The notes: generated by a model not told the origin, from the sequence alone. A stretch of DNA of 64,000 nt from Armatimonadetes bacterium UBA5352 (GCA_002411015.1 DHPY01000035.1:19395-83394); one strand, 5' to 3'; shown: positions 40,911-50,920, numbered from the stretch's first letter. Made by a program: numbers and translations.

Positions 40911-41933
40911 TCAGCGGATCATCATAGCGTCGCCGTAGCTGTAGAAGCGGTAGCCCCGCTCCAGCGCCTCCTGGTATGCCGCCATCGCCCGCTCGCGCCC
41001 ACCGGCGAAGGCCGCGATCATCATCAGCAGCGTTGAGCGCGGCAGATGGAAGTTCGTGACCATCGCCTGCACGGCGCGGAAGCGGTACCCGGGATAGATG
41101 AACAGCTCCGTGCGCCCTCTGCCGGGCAGGATCTGCCCGGCCTCGCCGGCGCTGCTCTCGAGCGTCCGCGTAACGGTGGTGCCAACCGCCACCAGCCGCC
41201 CGGTCCGCGTATTTGCCTGCCGCGCGAATTCCTCGGAGACCTCGTAATACTCCGAGTGCATCTCGTGGTCCTCGATCCGCTCGACGCGCACCGGCCGGAA
41301 GGTCCCGACCCCCACGTGCAGCGTCACGTAGCCGATCTCCACCCCGCGCTCCGCGACCTCCCCCAGCAACTCCTTCGTGAAGTGCAGCCCTGCGGTGGGC
41401 GCCGCGACCGCTCCCGGCTCGCGCGCGTAGACGGTCTGGTACCGCTCGCGATCGAGAGGCTCAGCCGCCCGGCCGATGTAGGGGGGCAGCGGAGGTTCGC
41501 CCACCTGGTCGAGCGCCTCCAGCAGTTCGCCCTCGTGCCGCAACTCGATCAGCCGCCCCCCGTCCTCCTCGACCTCACGCACTGTAGCCTGTAGCACCCC
41601 GTCACCGAAGTCGATGGAGCAGCCCTCGCGCAGCCTTCTCCCGGGGCGGCCGATGGCTCGCCAGACCGAGCCATCCACCGGTTCGAGCAGCAGCAGTTCG
41701 ACGACGGCCCCCCCCGGGGCCCTCCCGATCAAGCGCGCGGGGATCACTCGCGTGTCGTTCAGAGCCAGCAGATCGCCAGGCTCGAGCAGCTCAAGAATGT
41801 CCCGGAAGGTGCGGTGTGCCACCTCGCCGCTCACGCGATCCAGTACAAGCAGGCGGGACAGGTCTCGGCGTTCGGCCGGATACCTGGCGATACTCTCGGG
41901 GGGCAGGTCGTAGTCATAGTCGCTGACATTCAC
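40911..41933 (-). CDS. queA: S-adenosylmethionine:tRNA ribosyltransferase-isomerase
   Basis: Builds epoxyqueuosine from preQ1-tRNA using SAM as ribose donor, 340 residues, typical length. Conserved features: VSDYDYDLPPESIARYPA at the N-terminus, LALNDTRVIPARL, VAAPTAGLHFT and TLHVGVGTFRPV. The start is a GTG at 41933, chosen because it produces the canonical N-terminus; upstream in-frame starts add unrelated sequence, although the ribosome binding site is weak. It is followed by tgt, the preceding enzyme in the pathway. Confidence 0.95.
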   Translation of the reverse strand: MNVSDYDYDLPPESIARYPAERRDLSRLLVLDRVSGEVAHRTFRDILELLEPGDLLALNDTRVIPARLIGRAPGGAVVELLLLEPVDGSVWRAIGRPGRRLREGCSIDFGDGVLQATVREVEEDGGRLIELRHEGELLEALDQVGEPPLPPYIGRAAEPLDRERYQTVYAREPGAVAAPTAGLHFTKELLGEVAERGVEIGYVTLHVGVGTFRPVRVERIEDHEMHSEYYEVSEEFARQANTRTGRLVAVGTTVTRTLESSAGEAGQILPGRGRTELFIYPGYRFRAVQAMVTNFHLPRSTLLMMIAAFAGGRERAMAAYQEALERGYRFYSYGDAMMIR

Positions 41934-42088
41934 AGGGGGCACCGGGGGATTCTTCGCCGCCGGCGGCGAACTGACCTGCCGGCGGGAACTCACCCGGCCC
42001 GTGGCGCGTTGAAACCACTGCATGTCACGGTGTGACGAGCCGCGATGCACGCCTCAGTTCGCGAGACACGAGTGAGAGGACAATTGGC

Positions 42089-43585
42089 ATGAGGATCGCG
42101 CCAGTAGCCATCTGGCTGATGATTATCGCGCTTCTCGGAGCCGCCGTCATCCTCCCCGGCTGCAAGCCCGAAGGGGAGAGCGCCACGGTCAACGAGGAAG
42201 CGCCTGCCGTTGATGAACACGGGCACCCGGTCGGAGAGCACGACGAGGAGGCTGCGACCGCTGAGCCGGTCGGCGAAGTACCCGATGAGGTCACGCCCGA
42301 ACAGGCCCAGGCGGCTCTCTCCGCCGAGGTCGACCTCAACCGTGCCTACGGCCCCACCGATATCTCGCCGCTCACCACGGTGCTGAGGATCGGCACCGAG
42401 GAGCAGAAGCAGAAGGCCCGCGAGACGCTCCAGCGCCTGCTGCTGCACAGCACTGTGGTGGAGACGCGGGTAGCGGCAGCCAGCAGCCTCGGGATGGACG
42501 CGAACTCTGTTGACGCGCTCTCGCAGGCGGTGATGAATGACCCGCAGAAGCCGGTGCGACAGGCGGCGATCTCGTCGCTAATGTCGGCCGAGGCGACCCC
42601 CCAGGTGCTCGCGGCACTTCAGCGGGCCCAGGCGGCGCCGGACCCGGACGTGCGGGCCACCGCACTCACGGGCGAGATGGAGGTGCGCCTGAACAGCTAC
42701 AAGCCCGGCGATGATCTCCAGTGGATCATCCGGCTGCTTGACCGCAGGCGCGACGATGCCTCCGCGCAGATGCAGATGCGGCTTGTCCAGCGCGGCGCGC
42801 CGATACTCCCTGCCCTGATCACTGTGCTGAAGACCGCTCCCACAGCGCAGGCACGCGCTGGCGCCGCAACCGCCATCATGTGCATCTGCGCAGGGACCAA
42901 TCCGAAGCAGCAGCAGTTCGCCGAGTTGTCGCGCGCGAACATTGAGAAGGAGGGCCTCGAGAAGCCGCAGCCCGCGAACCTGGACGGCGTCAAGCCCCTG
43001 GAGACCGCACTTGCGAACGACCCGGCGTGGGAGGTGCGGGCGATCGCTGCTCAGGGACTGGGCTACCTCGGCCAGGCAAGCTCTGCGCCGCTGCTCGGAC
43101 ACGCGCTGAGCGATGAGCGCGAGGAAGTGCGCTGGTGGGCGGCACTGGGTTTGGAGACGGTGCCCTCAGAGGCTGCGGTCGCGGACCTCGCGAGTGCCGC
43201 TCGGCGTGATCCCTCGCAGAGGGTCCGAGCCGCCGCCGTCCGCTCGCTCGGCTGGTCGGGAAGCGAGGATGCGATCAACCCGCTCATCTACGCGACACGT
43301 GACGCATCGGCCGCGGTGCGCCAGGCGGCCGCTCAGGAACTGGCCCGCTTCAAGTCGCAGGTGAGCCTCCAGGCACTCGTCAGGCTGTTCAAGGACACGG
43401 ATGAGGATGTGCGCTGGGCGGCCGTCGTGGCGGCGGGCGAGCTGCGGGATGAGGAGACGGTGCCTGCGCTGATCGAGGCGATGCGCGATCGCAGCCCCAT
43501 GGTGGCCAACGCCGCTGAGCGCGCACTCCAACGCATGGGCCGCGCGGAGCAGCGCTTCGGCCTCAAGAGCGAGACCGAGACCTGA
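42089..43585 (+). CDS. HEAT-repeat lipoprotein
   Basis: A 498-residue exported protein. The N-terminal signal with lipobox LPGC (cleavage before the Cys near residue 25) is followed by an acidic linker, then HEAT-like repeats of about 30 residues from residue ~95 to the end (for example AWEVRAIAAQGLGYLG, REEVRWWAALGLETV and EDVRWAAVVAAGEL). Such scaffolds mediate protein contacts at the envelope; no enzyme domain is visible. The ATG has GAGAGGA eight bases upstream. It stands between queA (divergent) and the uvrA unit (convergent), apparently monocistronic. Confidence 0.88.
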   Translation: MRIAPVAIWLMIIALLGAAVILPGCKPEGESATVNEEAPAVDEHGHPVGEHDEEAATAEPVGEVPDEVTPEQAQAALSAEVDLNRAYGPTDISPLTTVLRIGTEEQKQKARETLQRLLLHSTVVETRVAAASSLGMDANSVDALSQAVMNDPQKPVRQAAISSLMSAEATPQVLAALQRAQAAPDPDVRATALTGEMEVRLNSYKPGDDLQWIIRLLDRRRDDASAQMQMRLVQRGAPILPALITVLKTAPTAQARAGAATAIMCICAGTNPKQQQFAELSRANIEKEGLEKPQPANLDGVKPLETALANDPAWEVRAIAAQGLGYLGQASSAPLLGHALSDEREEVRWWAALGLETVPSEAAVADLASAARRDPSQRVRAAAVRSLGWSGSEDAINPLIYATRDASAAVRQAAAQELARFKSQVSLQALVRLFKDTDEDVRWAAVVAAGELRDEETVPALIEAMRDRSPMVANAAERALQRMGRAEQRFGLKSETET

Positions 43586-43658
43586 GCGATCGGCCTCAAG
43601 CCGCATATGCAGGCGGCGGCGCCGAAGGCGCCGCCGTCATCGTCTCAGGACCACGCTG

Positions 43659-44327
43659 CTACTGCGGGGCGAGGTGCTCGACGATCCCCCACGTGCTCGG
43701 ATCACGCTCATAGGGCACATCGGGCGCGGCGCCCCAGAGTTGCCGCCCACGCTGGATGTCGTGCACCACAACCGCCATGCCGATGCGAAGCCCCGGCCGC
43801 GGTTCGTAGCCATGCAGCGCCTCTGCGCCAAGCGCGAGTTCGAGGACGTAGCTCTCCTCATGGACGCCGGTCGCCGCGCGCACCGCGGACATGCTGATCG
43901 GCTGCGAGCGCTGGAGTGCCCGCCGAATCGGCTGCTGGATGACCTGCGGCTTCCCATCGGCCTCGCCCGGCGGCACGGGCAGCATCGTCAGATGATAGCA
44001 GAACTGGCTCGCGCGGTGGCTCGTACGGGCGCCGCGCGTGTCCAGGAACAGCTCGACCGCGTCGCCGCTCGCGGGGCTCTCGCGGTTCGTCACGATCCGC
44101 TCCTGCTTCGGCACCTCAAGCGCAAGATAAAGCCCGCGCTCATTCCATGCCAGGAAGAGGTCCGCATACTGCTCCACGCCCGCCAGCTCACCCAGCGGCG
44201 GCATGCGCTGCTCGGGCGACCAGTCGCCGAGGTGGCCGTCTACGCGCGGCGAGTGCTCCCGCCACGGGCAGAGCGCGATCGTCGAGAAGAGCGCGGCGGG
44301 CGGGAACTCGAACTCGGACGCGCTCAT
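43659..44327 (-). CDS. Carbohydrate-binding family 9-like protein
   Basis: A 222-residue protein resembling the CBM9-like domain. Features: RVDGHLGDWSPEQRMPPL at the N-terminus, DLFLAWNERGLYLALEV and SGDAVELFLDTRG, the usual CBM9 calcium/ligand-strand motifs, then SYVLELALGAEAL. No signal peptide is seen, which is unusual for a sugar-binding module, so binding may be lost or intracellular. Its ATG overlaps the uvrA stop (ATGA), so it is translated from the uvrA message, an odd pairing. Confidence 0.78.
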   Translation of the reverse strand: MSASEFEFPPAALFSTIALCPWREHSPRVDGHLGDWSPEQRMPPLGELAGVEQYADLFLAWNERGLYLALEVPKQERIVTNRESPASGDAVELFLDTRGARTSHRASQFCYHLTMLPVPPGEADGKPQVIQQPIRRALQRSQPISMSAVRAATGVHEESYVLELALGAEALHGYEPRPGLRIGMAVVVHDIQRGRQLWGAAPDVPYERDPSTWGIVEHLAPQ

Positions 44328-47300
44328 TCGGCCGCCACCTCCGCCTCGCGCCGCGCGAGAGCTGCAGCGATCAAGTCCCGGAAGCCCTCGGTACGCAGCT
44401 CCTCCTCCGCGAACGCCCAGATCGTGATAAGGTCGTAGCCGCGCGGCCGCGTGCTCAACCGCACCCGCGATCCCTTGCCGTAGCGCGGAAGGCTTTCGAT
44501 CTCGTCCCACGTCGGCAGCGCGAGGTCCCGCTCCAGTGCCGACTGCACGAACACGCCCTTCGGCGCGCGGATCTGCACGCGCAGGTCCCACCGCCGGTGC
44601 GTCTGCGCGCGCGCGATCCACTCAGGCTCACCCGGACGGGTGAGCGTGACCGACTCCGGGTCGGCCCAGTCGGCGTCGTCCACGCCCAGCGCCTCCGCCG
44701 CATTCTCTACGAACGCCTCCAGCGCCCCCGGCTCCCACTCGCGCGGGTCGCCGGCGGGTGTGCTTTCGGCGAGGTGCCAGCCGCGGCCATCAGTCTCCCA
44801 CGGGCGCACAGCGTCCTCCGCGAGCGCCTGCAGCGCCGCCCGATGTACGGATCGCCCAGGGCCCGCCGAAGGCGCCTCCACGACGCGCTCCTCGCGCCGC
44901 GAGCGCTCCAGGGCCGACTTCAGGAAGGGCGCTGTCGCCGAGTCGGCCACCCGCGCGACCTCCTCCGGCCGCCCGGCCCCAACGAGGTAGCCGCCCTCGT
45001 CACCGCCGCCGGGGCCGAGGTCGATCAGCCAGTCCGCGCACTTGATCAGGTCGAGGTTATGCTCGATGACGATTACGGTGTTCCCGGCCTCCACGAGCCG
45101 CTGCAGGACCTCAAGCAGCTTCAGCACATCCGCGCAGTGCAGGCCTGTGGTCGGCTCGTCGAGGATGTACACCGCGTGGCCCTGCGTCCGCCGTGACAGC
45201 TCGCGCGCCAGCTTCACCCGCTGCGCCTCGCCCCCCGAGAGCATCGGCGCCGCCTGCCCGAGCGGCAGGTAGTCCAGCCCCACGTCCGCCATCGTCTGCA
45301 GGATGTGCCGGATGCGCGGGAAGCTCGCGAAATGCTCCAGCGCCTCGCCCACCGTCATCTCCAGGACGTCCGCGATGCTCTTCCCGCGATACTGCACCGC
45401 GCGCGTCTGCGCCTCATAGCGCGTGCCGCCGCAGTCCTCGCACTCCACCCAGACATCGGGCAGGAAGTGCATCTCAATGAGCCGCCGCCCCATGCCCTCG
45501 CAGGCCTCGCAGCGCCCCCCGCGCTTGTTGAAGCTGAAGCGATCGGGGCCGTAGCCGCGCACGACCGCCTCCGGCAGCATCGAGTAAAGCTCGCGAATCA
45601 GATCGAAGACGCCGGAGTAGGTCGCGGGGCTTGACCGCGGCGTCTGCCCGATCGGCGCCTGGTCGATGTTCACAACCGCGTCAAGCTGCTCAATGCCGAT
45701 GATCCGCCGGTGCGGCCCGCCGACCTCCTGCGCCCCGTGGAGGTGATATGCAAGCTCCGGGTAGAGGATCTCATTCACCAAGGAAGTCTTCCCCGAGCCC
45801 GATGGCCCGCTCACGCAGGTCAGCACGCCGAGCGGGAAATCCACCGTGATCCCGCGCAGGTTGTGATGGCTCGCGCCGACCACGCGCAGCCAGCCATCGG
45901 CGGTGGCCGCGCCCTCCGCGGGGGGAAGCTCCCGCCGGTGCGCGGGCACGGGCACCTGCAGATCGCCGCTGAGCAGCCTCCCGGTGGCCGATCCCTTCCG
46001 CCGCATGACCTGCTGGAGCGTCCCGGCGGCCATCACCCGCCCGCCCTGCGGCCCGGAGCCCGGACCGAGGTCGATGATGTGATCGGCCTCGCGCAGCGTC
46101 TGCTCATCGTGCTCGACGACGAGCGCGGTGTTGCCGAGGTCGCGGAGGTCCTTCAGCGCCTGCAGCATCCGCACGTTGTCCCGCGGATGCACGCCCACCG
46201 TCGGCTCATCCAGCACGTAGAGCACGCCGGTCAGCCCCGAGCCGATCTGCCCCGCGAGCCGCACGCGCTGGCTCTCGCCCCCGGAGAGCGATGGCGCAGG
46301 CCGGTGCAGCGTCAGGTAGCCCAGCCCGACCTCCACGAGCAGGCGCAGGCGGCGCAGGATCTCGTCGCGGATCTCCGCCGTCAGGTCCTCCTCGCGCTCG
46401 GAGAGCTCAAGTCCCTCGAAGAACTCCAGCGCCTCATGCAGCGGTGCGCGGCACAGGTCCACGATGCTCCGTCCGCGCAACTTCGCCGCGGAGGCCTCGG
46501 GGTTGAGCCGCCCTCCGCGGCAGGTCGGGCAGGGCAGGTCGCGCAGGACGCGCCCGACGCGTTTGCGGAAGCGCGAGCTCATCCGGCTCGCCTCCTCGAT
46601 CGAGGAAACGAGGCCGTGGAACTGCACGCGCAGCGCGCCGTCCACCGCGAACTCGCGCTCGCCCGTGCCGTAGAAGATCAGATGCCGATAGTCCTCGCTC
46701 AGCTCCTCAAAGGGCGTGTCGAGGTCGAAGCCGTTCGCCTCGGCGACCGCGCCAAGCATCCGCTCGAGCAGCGATTCCGGCCGCAGCTCGCCCCACGGGC
46801 TCAGCGCGCCCTGGTGGATGGACAGCGCCGGATCGGGCACGAGCGCGCGCGGATCGGCGCCTCTGCGGGTCCCGAGGCCCTCACAGGTCGGACACCAGCC
46901 CTCCCGGTGATTGAACGAGAACAGCCGCGGCGTCAGCGGATCGTAGGCCGCGCCGCACTGCTGGCAGGAGCTGTGCTGGGAGTACGCGCGCTCACCGCTG
47001 CCGCTCTCTCCCTCTCCCTCTCCCGCCCGCGCCGAAGGCGCCAGGGGGAGGGGGTCGGGGGGAGGGGCCACCGGCGCCGCAGTGAGCCGCCCGCCGCTCA
47101 GCCCAAGCGCGGTCTCCACGGCCTCGGCCACGCGCGACCGCCGCCCCTCCGCGAGATCCACGCGATCCACCACCACCTCCACGCTGTGCTGGCGGCGACG
47201 CCTGATCGCGCGCTCGAGCGGCAGGTGCTGCACCTCGCCATCGACGCGCACCCGCATCCAGCCCTGCCGGTGCAGGCGCTCGAACAGCTCCGCCCACTCC

Positions 47301-50300
47301 TCGTTGCCGCGCGGCTCGATCGGTGCGAGGATCAGCACCCGCTGCCCGCGGAACTCGCTCATAAGCTCCGCCGCGATCTGATCCTGCGTCTTCGCACCCA
47401 CCTCCGCCCCGCACCGCGGGCAGTGCGGCGTCGCGAGGCGCGCGAAGAGCACCCGGGCGTAGTCGTAGATCGTGGTGACGGTCCCCACTGTCGAGCGCGG
47501 GTTGTGCGAGGGCTGCTTCTGATCGATTGCTACCGCCGGCGGCAGCCCGGTCACGCGGTCCACCTTCGGCTTGTCTATCTGCCCCACGAACTGCCGCGCG
47601 TAGGATGACAGCGACTCCACGTAGCGCCGCTGCCCCTCGGCGTAGATCGTGTCCAGCGCCAGCGAACTTTTCCCCGAGCCGCTCATGCCGGAGATGACCG
47701 TCAGCTTGTGCCGCGGAATCTTCGCGTCCACCGAGCGCAGGTTGTGCTCCCGTGCGCCGCTGACCACGATGTCCCCCGGCTTGACGTGCCTGCGGCGGGT
47801 GGCCGAGTGCACGTCGGCCACCTCGACCTCGCCCTTGCTCAGAAGCTCCCGCAGCATCGCCCCGGTGTGCGAGTGCGCGCAGGCCGCGACCTCCTCGGGC
47901 GTACCGGCTGCGACGATCGTTCCGCCCTCCGCGCCGCCTTCGGGGCCGAGGTCTATCACCCAGTCGGCGCTCTTCACGATGTCCGGGTGATGCTCCACCA
48001 CGATGACCGTGTTACCCTCGTCCACGAAGCGATGCAGCACGTTCAGCAGGTGCTGCACGTCCGCGAAGTGCAGGCCGGTGGTGGGCTCGTCGAGGATGTA
48101 AAGCGTCCGGCCGGTGCGCGGCCGCGCCAACTCCTCCGCGAGCTTCACGCGCTGCGCCTCGCCGCCCGAGAGCGTTGGCGCGGGCTGCCCGAGCTTGATG
48201 TAGCCGAGGCCGACGTCCTCCATGATCTGCAACATTGAGCGGATCTTCGGCTGGTTCGCGAAGAACTCCAGCGCCTCCCCGACCTCCATCGCCAGCACCT
48301 CGGCGATGTTCCGGCCGCGGTAGCGCACGCCGAGGGTCTCATCATCGTAGCGCCGTCCGGAGCAGGCCTCGCACTCCACCCACACGTCCGCGAGGAAGTC
48401 CGACTCGAGCTTGATCGCACCGTGGCCCTCGCAGGCGGAGCAGCGCCCCTCCTCCACGTTGAAGCTGAAGCGGCCCGGCGCGTAGCCACGCTGGCGCGAC
48501 TCGGGCAGCTCCGCGTAGAGCCTGCGGATGTGATCGAAGACGCCAACGTACGTGCCGGGGTTGCTGCGCGGCGTGCGGCCGATCGGGTCCTGGTCGATCA
48601 TCACCGTCTTGTCGAGCAGCTCCAGGCCATCGATGCCCTCGTGATCGCCTGCCTCAGCCTCGGAGCCCTGCAGCGCCCGCGCGAGCGCCGGGAAGAGCGT
48701 GTCGGTCACGAGCGAGCTCTTCCCCGAGCCGGAGACGCCGGTGACCGCGATCAGCCGCCCGAGCGGGAACTCCACCGTCAGATCGCGCAGGTTGTTGTGC
48801 CGCGCGCCACGCACGATGATCCGCTCGCCGTCGCCGTTGCGACGGTGCTCGGGAGCCGCGACCTCATCCCGCCCGGCGAGGTAGCGCCCGGTGAGGGAGC
48901 CGCTGCAGCGCGCAACCTGCCGCGGCGTGCCCATCGCGACGATCTCCCCTCCGCGCTGGCCGGCGCCCGGGCCGAAGTCAACCACCAGGTCTGCCGCGCG
49001 GATGGTCTGCTCGTCATGTTCGACGACGATGATCGAGTTGCCCGTGTCGCGCAGGTGCTCCAGCGTCTTCAGAAGCTGCCCCTGGTCCCGGTGGTGCAGG
49101 CCGATGCTCGGCTCGTCGAGCACGTAGAGCACATCCACGAGCCCGCTGCCGACCTGCCCGGCCAGCCGGATGCGCTGCGCCTCGCCGCCGGAGAGCGTCG
49201 GCGCGGTGCGGTCGAGCGAGAGGTAGTCGAGACCCACGTCCGCGAGGAACTGCAGCCGCGCGCGGATCTCCTTGAGCGCGTCCTCGGCGATCGCCGCATG
49301 GGCCGCTGAGACCTCCAGGCCCTCGAAGAAGCCGCGCGCGTCGCCGATGGTCATCCCCATCACGTCGGAGATCGAGGCGCCACCGATGGTGATCGCGAGG
49401 CTCTCCGGCCGCAGCCGCTTGCCATTGCAGGTCGCGCAGACGCCGATGCGCATCGCTTCCTCGAACTTCTTCCGCAGCGAGCGCGCCTTCAGCCGCCTGT
49501 AGCGGCCCGTAAGGTGCGCCATCAGCCCGTCCCACGGGTCCGCGTGCTTCCACTCCCAGCGGTGCCGCGGGTGCACGAACTCGAACTCAATCAGTTCGCC
49601 TCCGGAGCCGTAGAGCAGCCGCTCCCGCTGCTCCTCGGTCAGCTCGCGCCATGGGGTGTCGATGGTGAAGCCGTAGCGCCGCGCGACGCCCTCCAGCCAG
49701 TGCCGCCAGCGCGGGTTCGAGGTCGAGGACATCAGCTCAATGCAGCCCTGGCGCAGCGACCTGTTCGGGTGAGTGACGATCAGCTCAGGCACGAAGTCGC
49801 GGCGCTCGCCGAGGCCGTCGCAGTCCGGGCACATGCCCCGCGGCGAGTTGAAGGAGAAGTGAGCGTGCGTGGGCGTCTCGAGGCTGATCCCGCAGTCGGC
49901 GCAGGCGAAGCGGCTCGAGAGCAGCAGGTCATCCCAGCCCTCCTCGCCCTCCTCCGGCTCCATCGTGACGATCACGTCGCCGCCGGAGAGCTCCAGCGCC
50001 TGCTCCACCGCGTCGGCGATGCGCGCTTCGTTCCGCGGGGTGACGGTCACGCGGTCAGTCACGATCTCGATGTCGTGGAAGCGCTGGCGGTCGAGCTCGG
50101 GGGGGTTGCGCAGTTCGATGACCTCGCCATCAACGCGCGCCCGAGCCCAACCGCGGCGGAGCATGTCCTCGAAGAGGTCGAGGAACTCGCCCTTCTGCCG
50201 CCGCGCGACCGGGCCGAGGACCATCACCCGCGCGCCGGGCCGCGACATGATCCGCGTGAGGATGGCATCACGCGACTGGCTGCCGATCTCCCGCCCGCAG

Positions 50301-50668
50301 CGCGGGCAGTGCGGCACGCCGATCGCCGCGTAGAGCACCCGCAGGTGGTCGGCGATCTCGGTGATGGTTGCGACCGTCGAGCGGGGGTTGTGACTGCGCG
50401 CGGCCTGATCCACCGCGATCGTGGGCGTCAGCCCCTCGATCTCGTCCACGTCCGGCCGGGGGAGTTCCTGCAGGAACTGCTTGGCGTAGCTCGAGAGCGA
50501 CTCGATGTAGCGACGCTGCCCCTCGGCGAAGATCGTGTCGAAGGCCAGCGACGACTTGCCGGAGCCGCTGACGCCCGTGAAGGCGATCAGCCGGCCCTTA
50601 GGCAGATCAAGATCGAGGTCCCGCAGATTGTGCTGGCGGGCCCCGCGGATGCGGATCATGTCTGACAC
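44324..50668 (-). CDS. uvrA: Double-length UvrA (two UvrA units fused) with C-terminal extension
   Basis: Excinuclease damage-recognition ATPase, 2114 residues against about 940 normally. Two complete UvrA units lie in tandem: Walker A motifs GVSGSGKSS near residues 31 and 649, GMSGSGKSS near 996 and GPSGSGKTS near 1624, with four LSGGE signatures. Each unit has its own zinc motifs (CPRCG, CATCNG, CSACEG; then CPRCG, CPTCRG, CEACEG). Roughly the last 200 residues are an extra domain of unknown role. A palindromic repeat encoding Pro-rich then Gly/Glu-rich sequence lies at about residues 1200-1222. The GTG start has GGAGG ten bases upstream. I recall similarly long UvrA proteins in Planctomycetes. 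Confidence 0.95.
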   Translation of the reverse strand: MSDMIRIRGARQHNLRDLDLDLPKGRLIAFTGVSGSGKSSLAFDTIFAEGQRRYIESLSSYAKQFLQELPRPDVDEIEGLTPTIAVDQAARSHNPRSTVATITEIADHLRVLYAAIGVPHCPRCGREIGSQSRDAILTRIMSRPGARVMVLGPVARRQKGEFLDLFEDMLRRGWARARVDGEVIELRNPPELDRQRFHDIEIVTDRVTVTPRNEARIADAVEQALELSGGDVIVTMEPEEGEEGWDDLLLSSRFACADCGISLETPTHAHFSFNSPRGMCPDCDGLGERRDFVPELIVTHPNRSLRQGCIELMSSTSNPRWRHWLEGVARRYGFTIDTPWRELTEEQRERLLYGSGGELIEFEFVHPRHRWEWKHADPWDGLMAHLTGRYRRLKARSLRKKFEEAMRIGVCATCNGKRLRPESLAITIGGASISDVMGMTIGDARGFFEGLEVSAAHAAIAEDALKEIRARLQFLADVGLDYLSLDRTAPTLSGGEAQRIRLAGQVGSGLVDVLYVLDEPSIGLHHRDQGQLLKTLEHLRDTGNSIIVVEHDEQTIRAADLVVDFGPGAGQRGGEIVAMGTPRQVARCSGSLTGRYLAGRDEVAAPEHRRNGDGERIIVRGARHNNLRDLTVEFPLGRLIAVTGVSGSGKSSLVTDTLFPALARALQGSEAEAGDHEGIDGLELLDKTVMIDQDPIGRTPRSNPGTYVGVFDHIRRLYAELPESRQRGYAPGRFSFNVEEGRCSACEGHGAIKLESDFLADVWVECEACSGRRYDDETLGVRYRGRNIAEVLAMEVGEALEFFANQPKIRSMLQIMEDVGLGYIKLGQPAPTLSGGEAQRVKLAEELARPRTGRTLYILDEPTTGLHFADVQHLLNVLHRFVDEGNTVIVVEHHPDIVKSADWVIDLGPEGGAEGGTIVAAGTPEEVAACAHSHTGAMLRELLSKGEVEVADVHSATRRRHVKPGDIVVSGAREHNLRSVDAKIPRHKLTVISGMSGSGKSSLALDTIYAEGQRRYVESLSSYARQFVGQIDKPKVDRVTGLPPAVAIDQKQPSHNPRSTVGTVTTIYDYARVLFARLATPHCPRCGAEVGAKTQDQIAAELMSEFRGQRVLILAPIEPRGNEEWAELFERLHRQGWMRVRVDGEVQHLPLERAIRRRRQHSVEVVVDRVDLAEGRRSRVAEAVETALGLSGGRLTAAPVAPPPDPLPLAPSARAGEGEGESGSGERAYSQHSSCQQCGAAYDPLTPRLFSFNHREGWCPTCEGLGTRRGADPRALVPDPALSIHQGALSPWGELRPESLLERMLGAVAEANGFDLDTPFEELSEDYRHLIFYGTGEREFAVDGALRVQFHGLVSSIEEASRMSSRFRKRVGRVLRDLPCPTCRGGRLNPEASAAKLRGRSIVDLCRAPLHEALEFFEGLELSEREEDLTAEIRDEILRRLRLLVEVGLGYLTLHRPAPSLSGGESQRVRLAGQIGSGLTGVLYVLDEPTVGVHPRDNVRMLQALKDLRDLGNTALVVEHDEQTLREADHIIDLGPGSGPQGGRVMAAGTLQQVMRRKGSATGRLLSGDLQVPVPAHRRELPPAEGAATADGWLRVVGASHHNLRGITVDFPLGVLTCVSGPSGSGKTSLVNEILYPELAYHLHGAQEVGGPHRRIIGIEQLDAVVNIDQAPIGQTPRSSPATYSGVFDLIRELYSMLPEAVVRGYGPDRFSFNKRGGRCEACEGMGRRLIEMHFLPDVWVECEDCGGTRYEAQTRAVQYRGKSIADVLEMTVGEALEHFASFPRIRHILQTMADVGLDYLPLGQAAPMLSGGEAQRVKLARELSRRTQGHAVYILDEPTTGLHCADVLKLLEVLQRLVEAGNTVIVIEHNLDLIKCADWLIDLGPGGGDEGGYLVGAGRPEEVARVADSATAPFLKSALERSRREERVVEAPSAGPGRSVHRAALQALAEDAVRPWETDGRGWHLAESTPAGDPREWEPGALEAFVENAAEALGVDDADWADPESVTLTRPGEPEWIARAQTHRRWDLRVQIRAPKGVFVQSALERDLALPTWDEIESLPRYGKGSRVRLSTRPRGYDLITIWAFAEEELRTEGFRDLIAAALARREAEVAAE
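47004..47069 (-). repeat. Palindromic repeat inserted in frame within uvrA
   Basis: On the coding strand it reads GGCCCCTCCCCCCGACCCCC, TCCCCCT, a GGCGCC-TTC-GGCGC core, then GGGCGGGAGAGGGAGAGG. Both flanks match the inverted repeats around the DUF559 gene; only the core differs. The reading frame stays open and encodes PPPDPLPLAPSARAGEGEGE, upstream of the CQQCG zinc motif in the second UvrA unit. Confidence 0.88.
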
Positions 50669-50737
50669 AGAGAGAGTGCCTCCGAAGACGCGTCAGGAGC
50701 GTACGATCGTGGTGCGGGCGCCCTCACCCGCACGTGA

Positions 50738-50766
50738 ATTCTACCAAACAAGCGTTCGCAAGTCAA
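50738..50766 (-). promoter_or_regulatory. uvrA promoter
   Basis: On the minus strand TTGACT (50766-50761) and TAGAAT (50743-50738) are exactly 17 bases apart, each matching five of six consensus positions. Start near 50731, leader about 63 bases. No SOS box is obvious around it. The remainder of the gene-free stretch 50767-50943 holds only the hairpin at 50889. Confidence 0.8.
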
Positions 50767-50888
50767 TCAAGCGCGAAGATGCACAAGGGGGAGTCACGGT
50801 GACACCGCGAAGGCCTCCTCCCGCACGTCTTGACGCCCTCTGCGGAGCCGGTGTTCAGGCTATGCCGGGCGCTCGACGCGCAGACACA

Positions 50889-50920
50889 GAGGCGGCCCCG
50901 CCGGTTGACGGGGCCGCCTC
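50889..50920 (-). terminator. Terminator-like hairpin after the transaldolase-like gene
   Basis: GAGGCGGCCCCG (50889-50900) and CGGGGCCGCCTC (50909-50920) form a perfect 12-bp stem with an 8-base loop, 23 bases beyond the minus-strand stop at 50944. The downstream tail (TCTGTGTCTG) is only partly T-rich. Confidence 0.65.
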
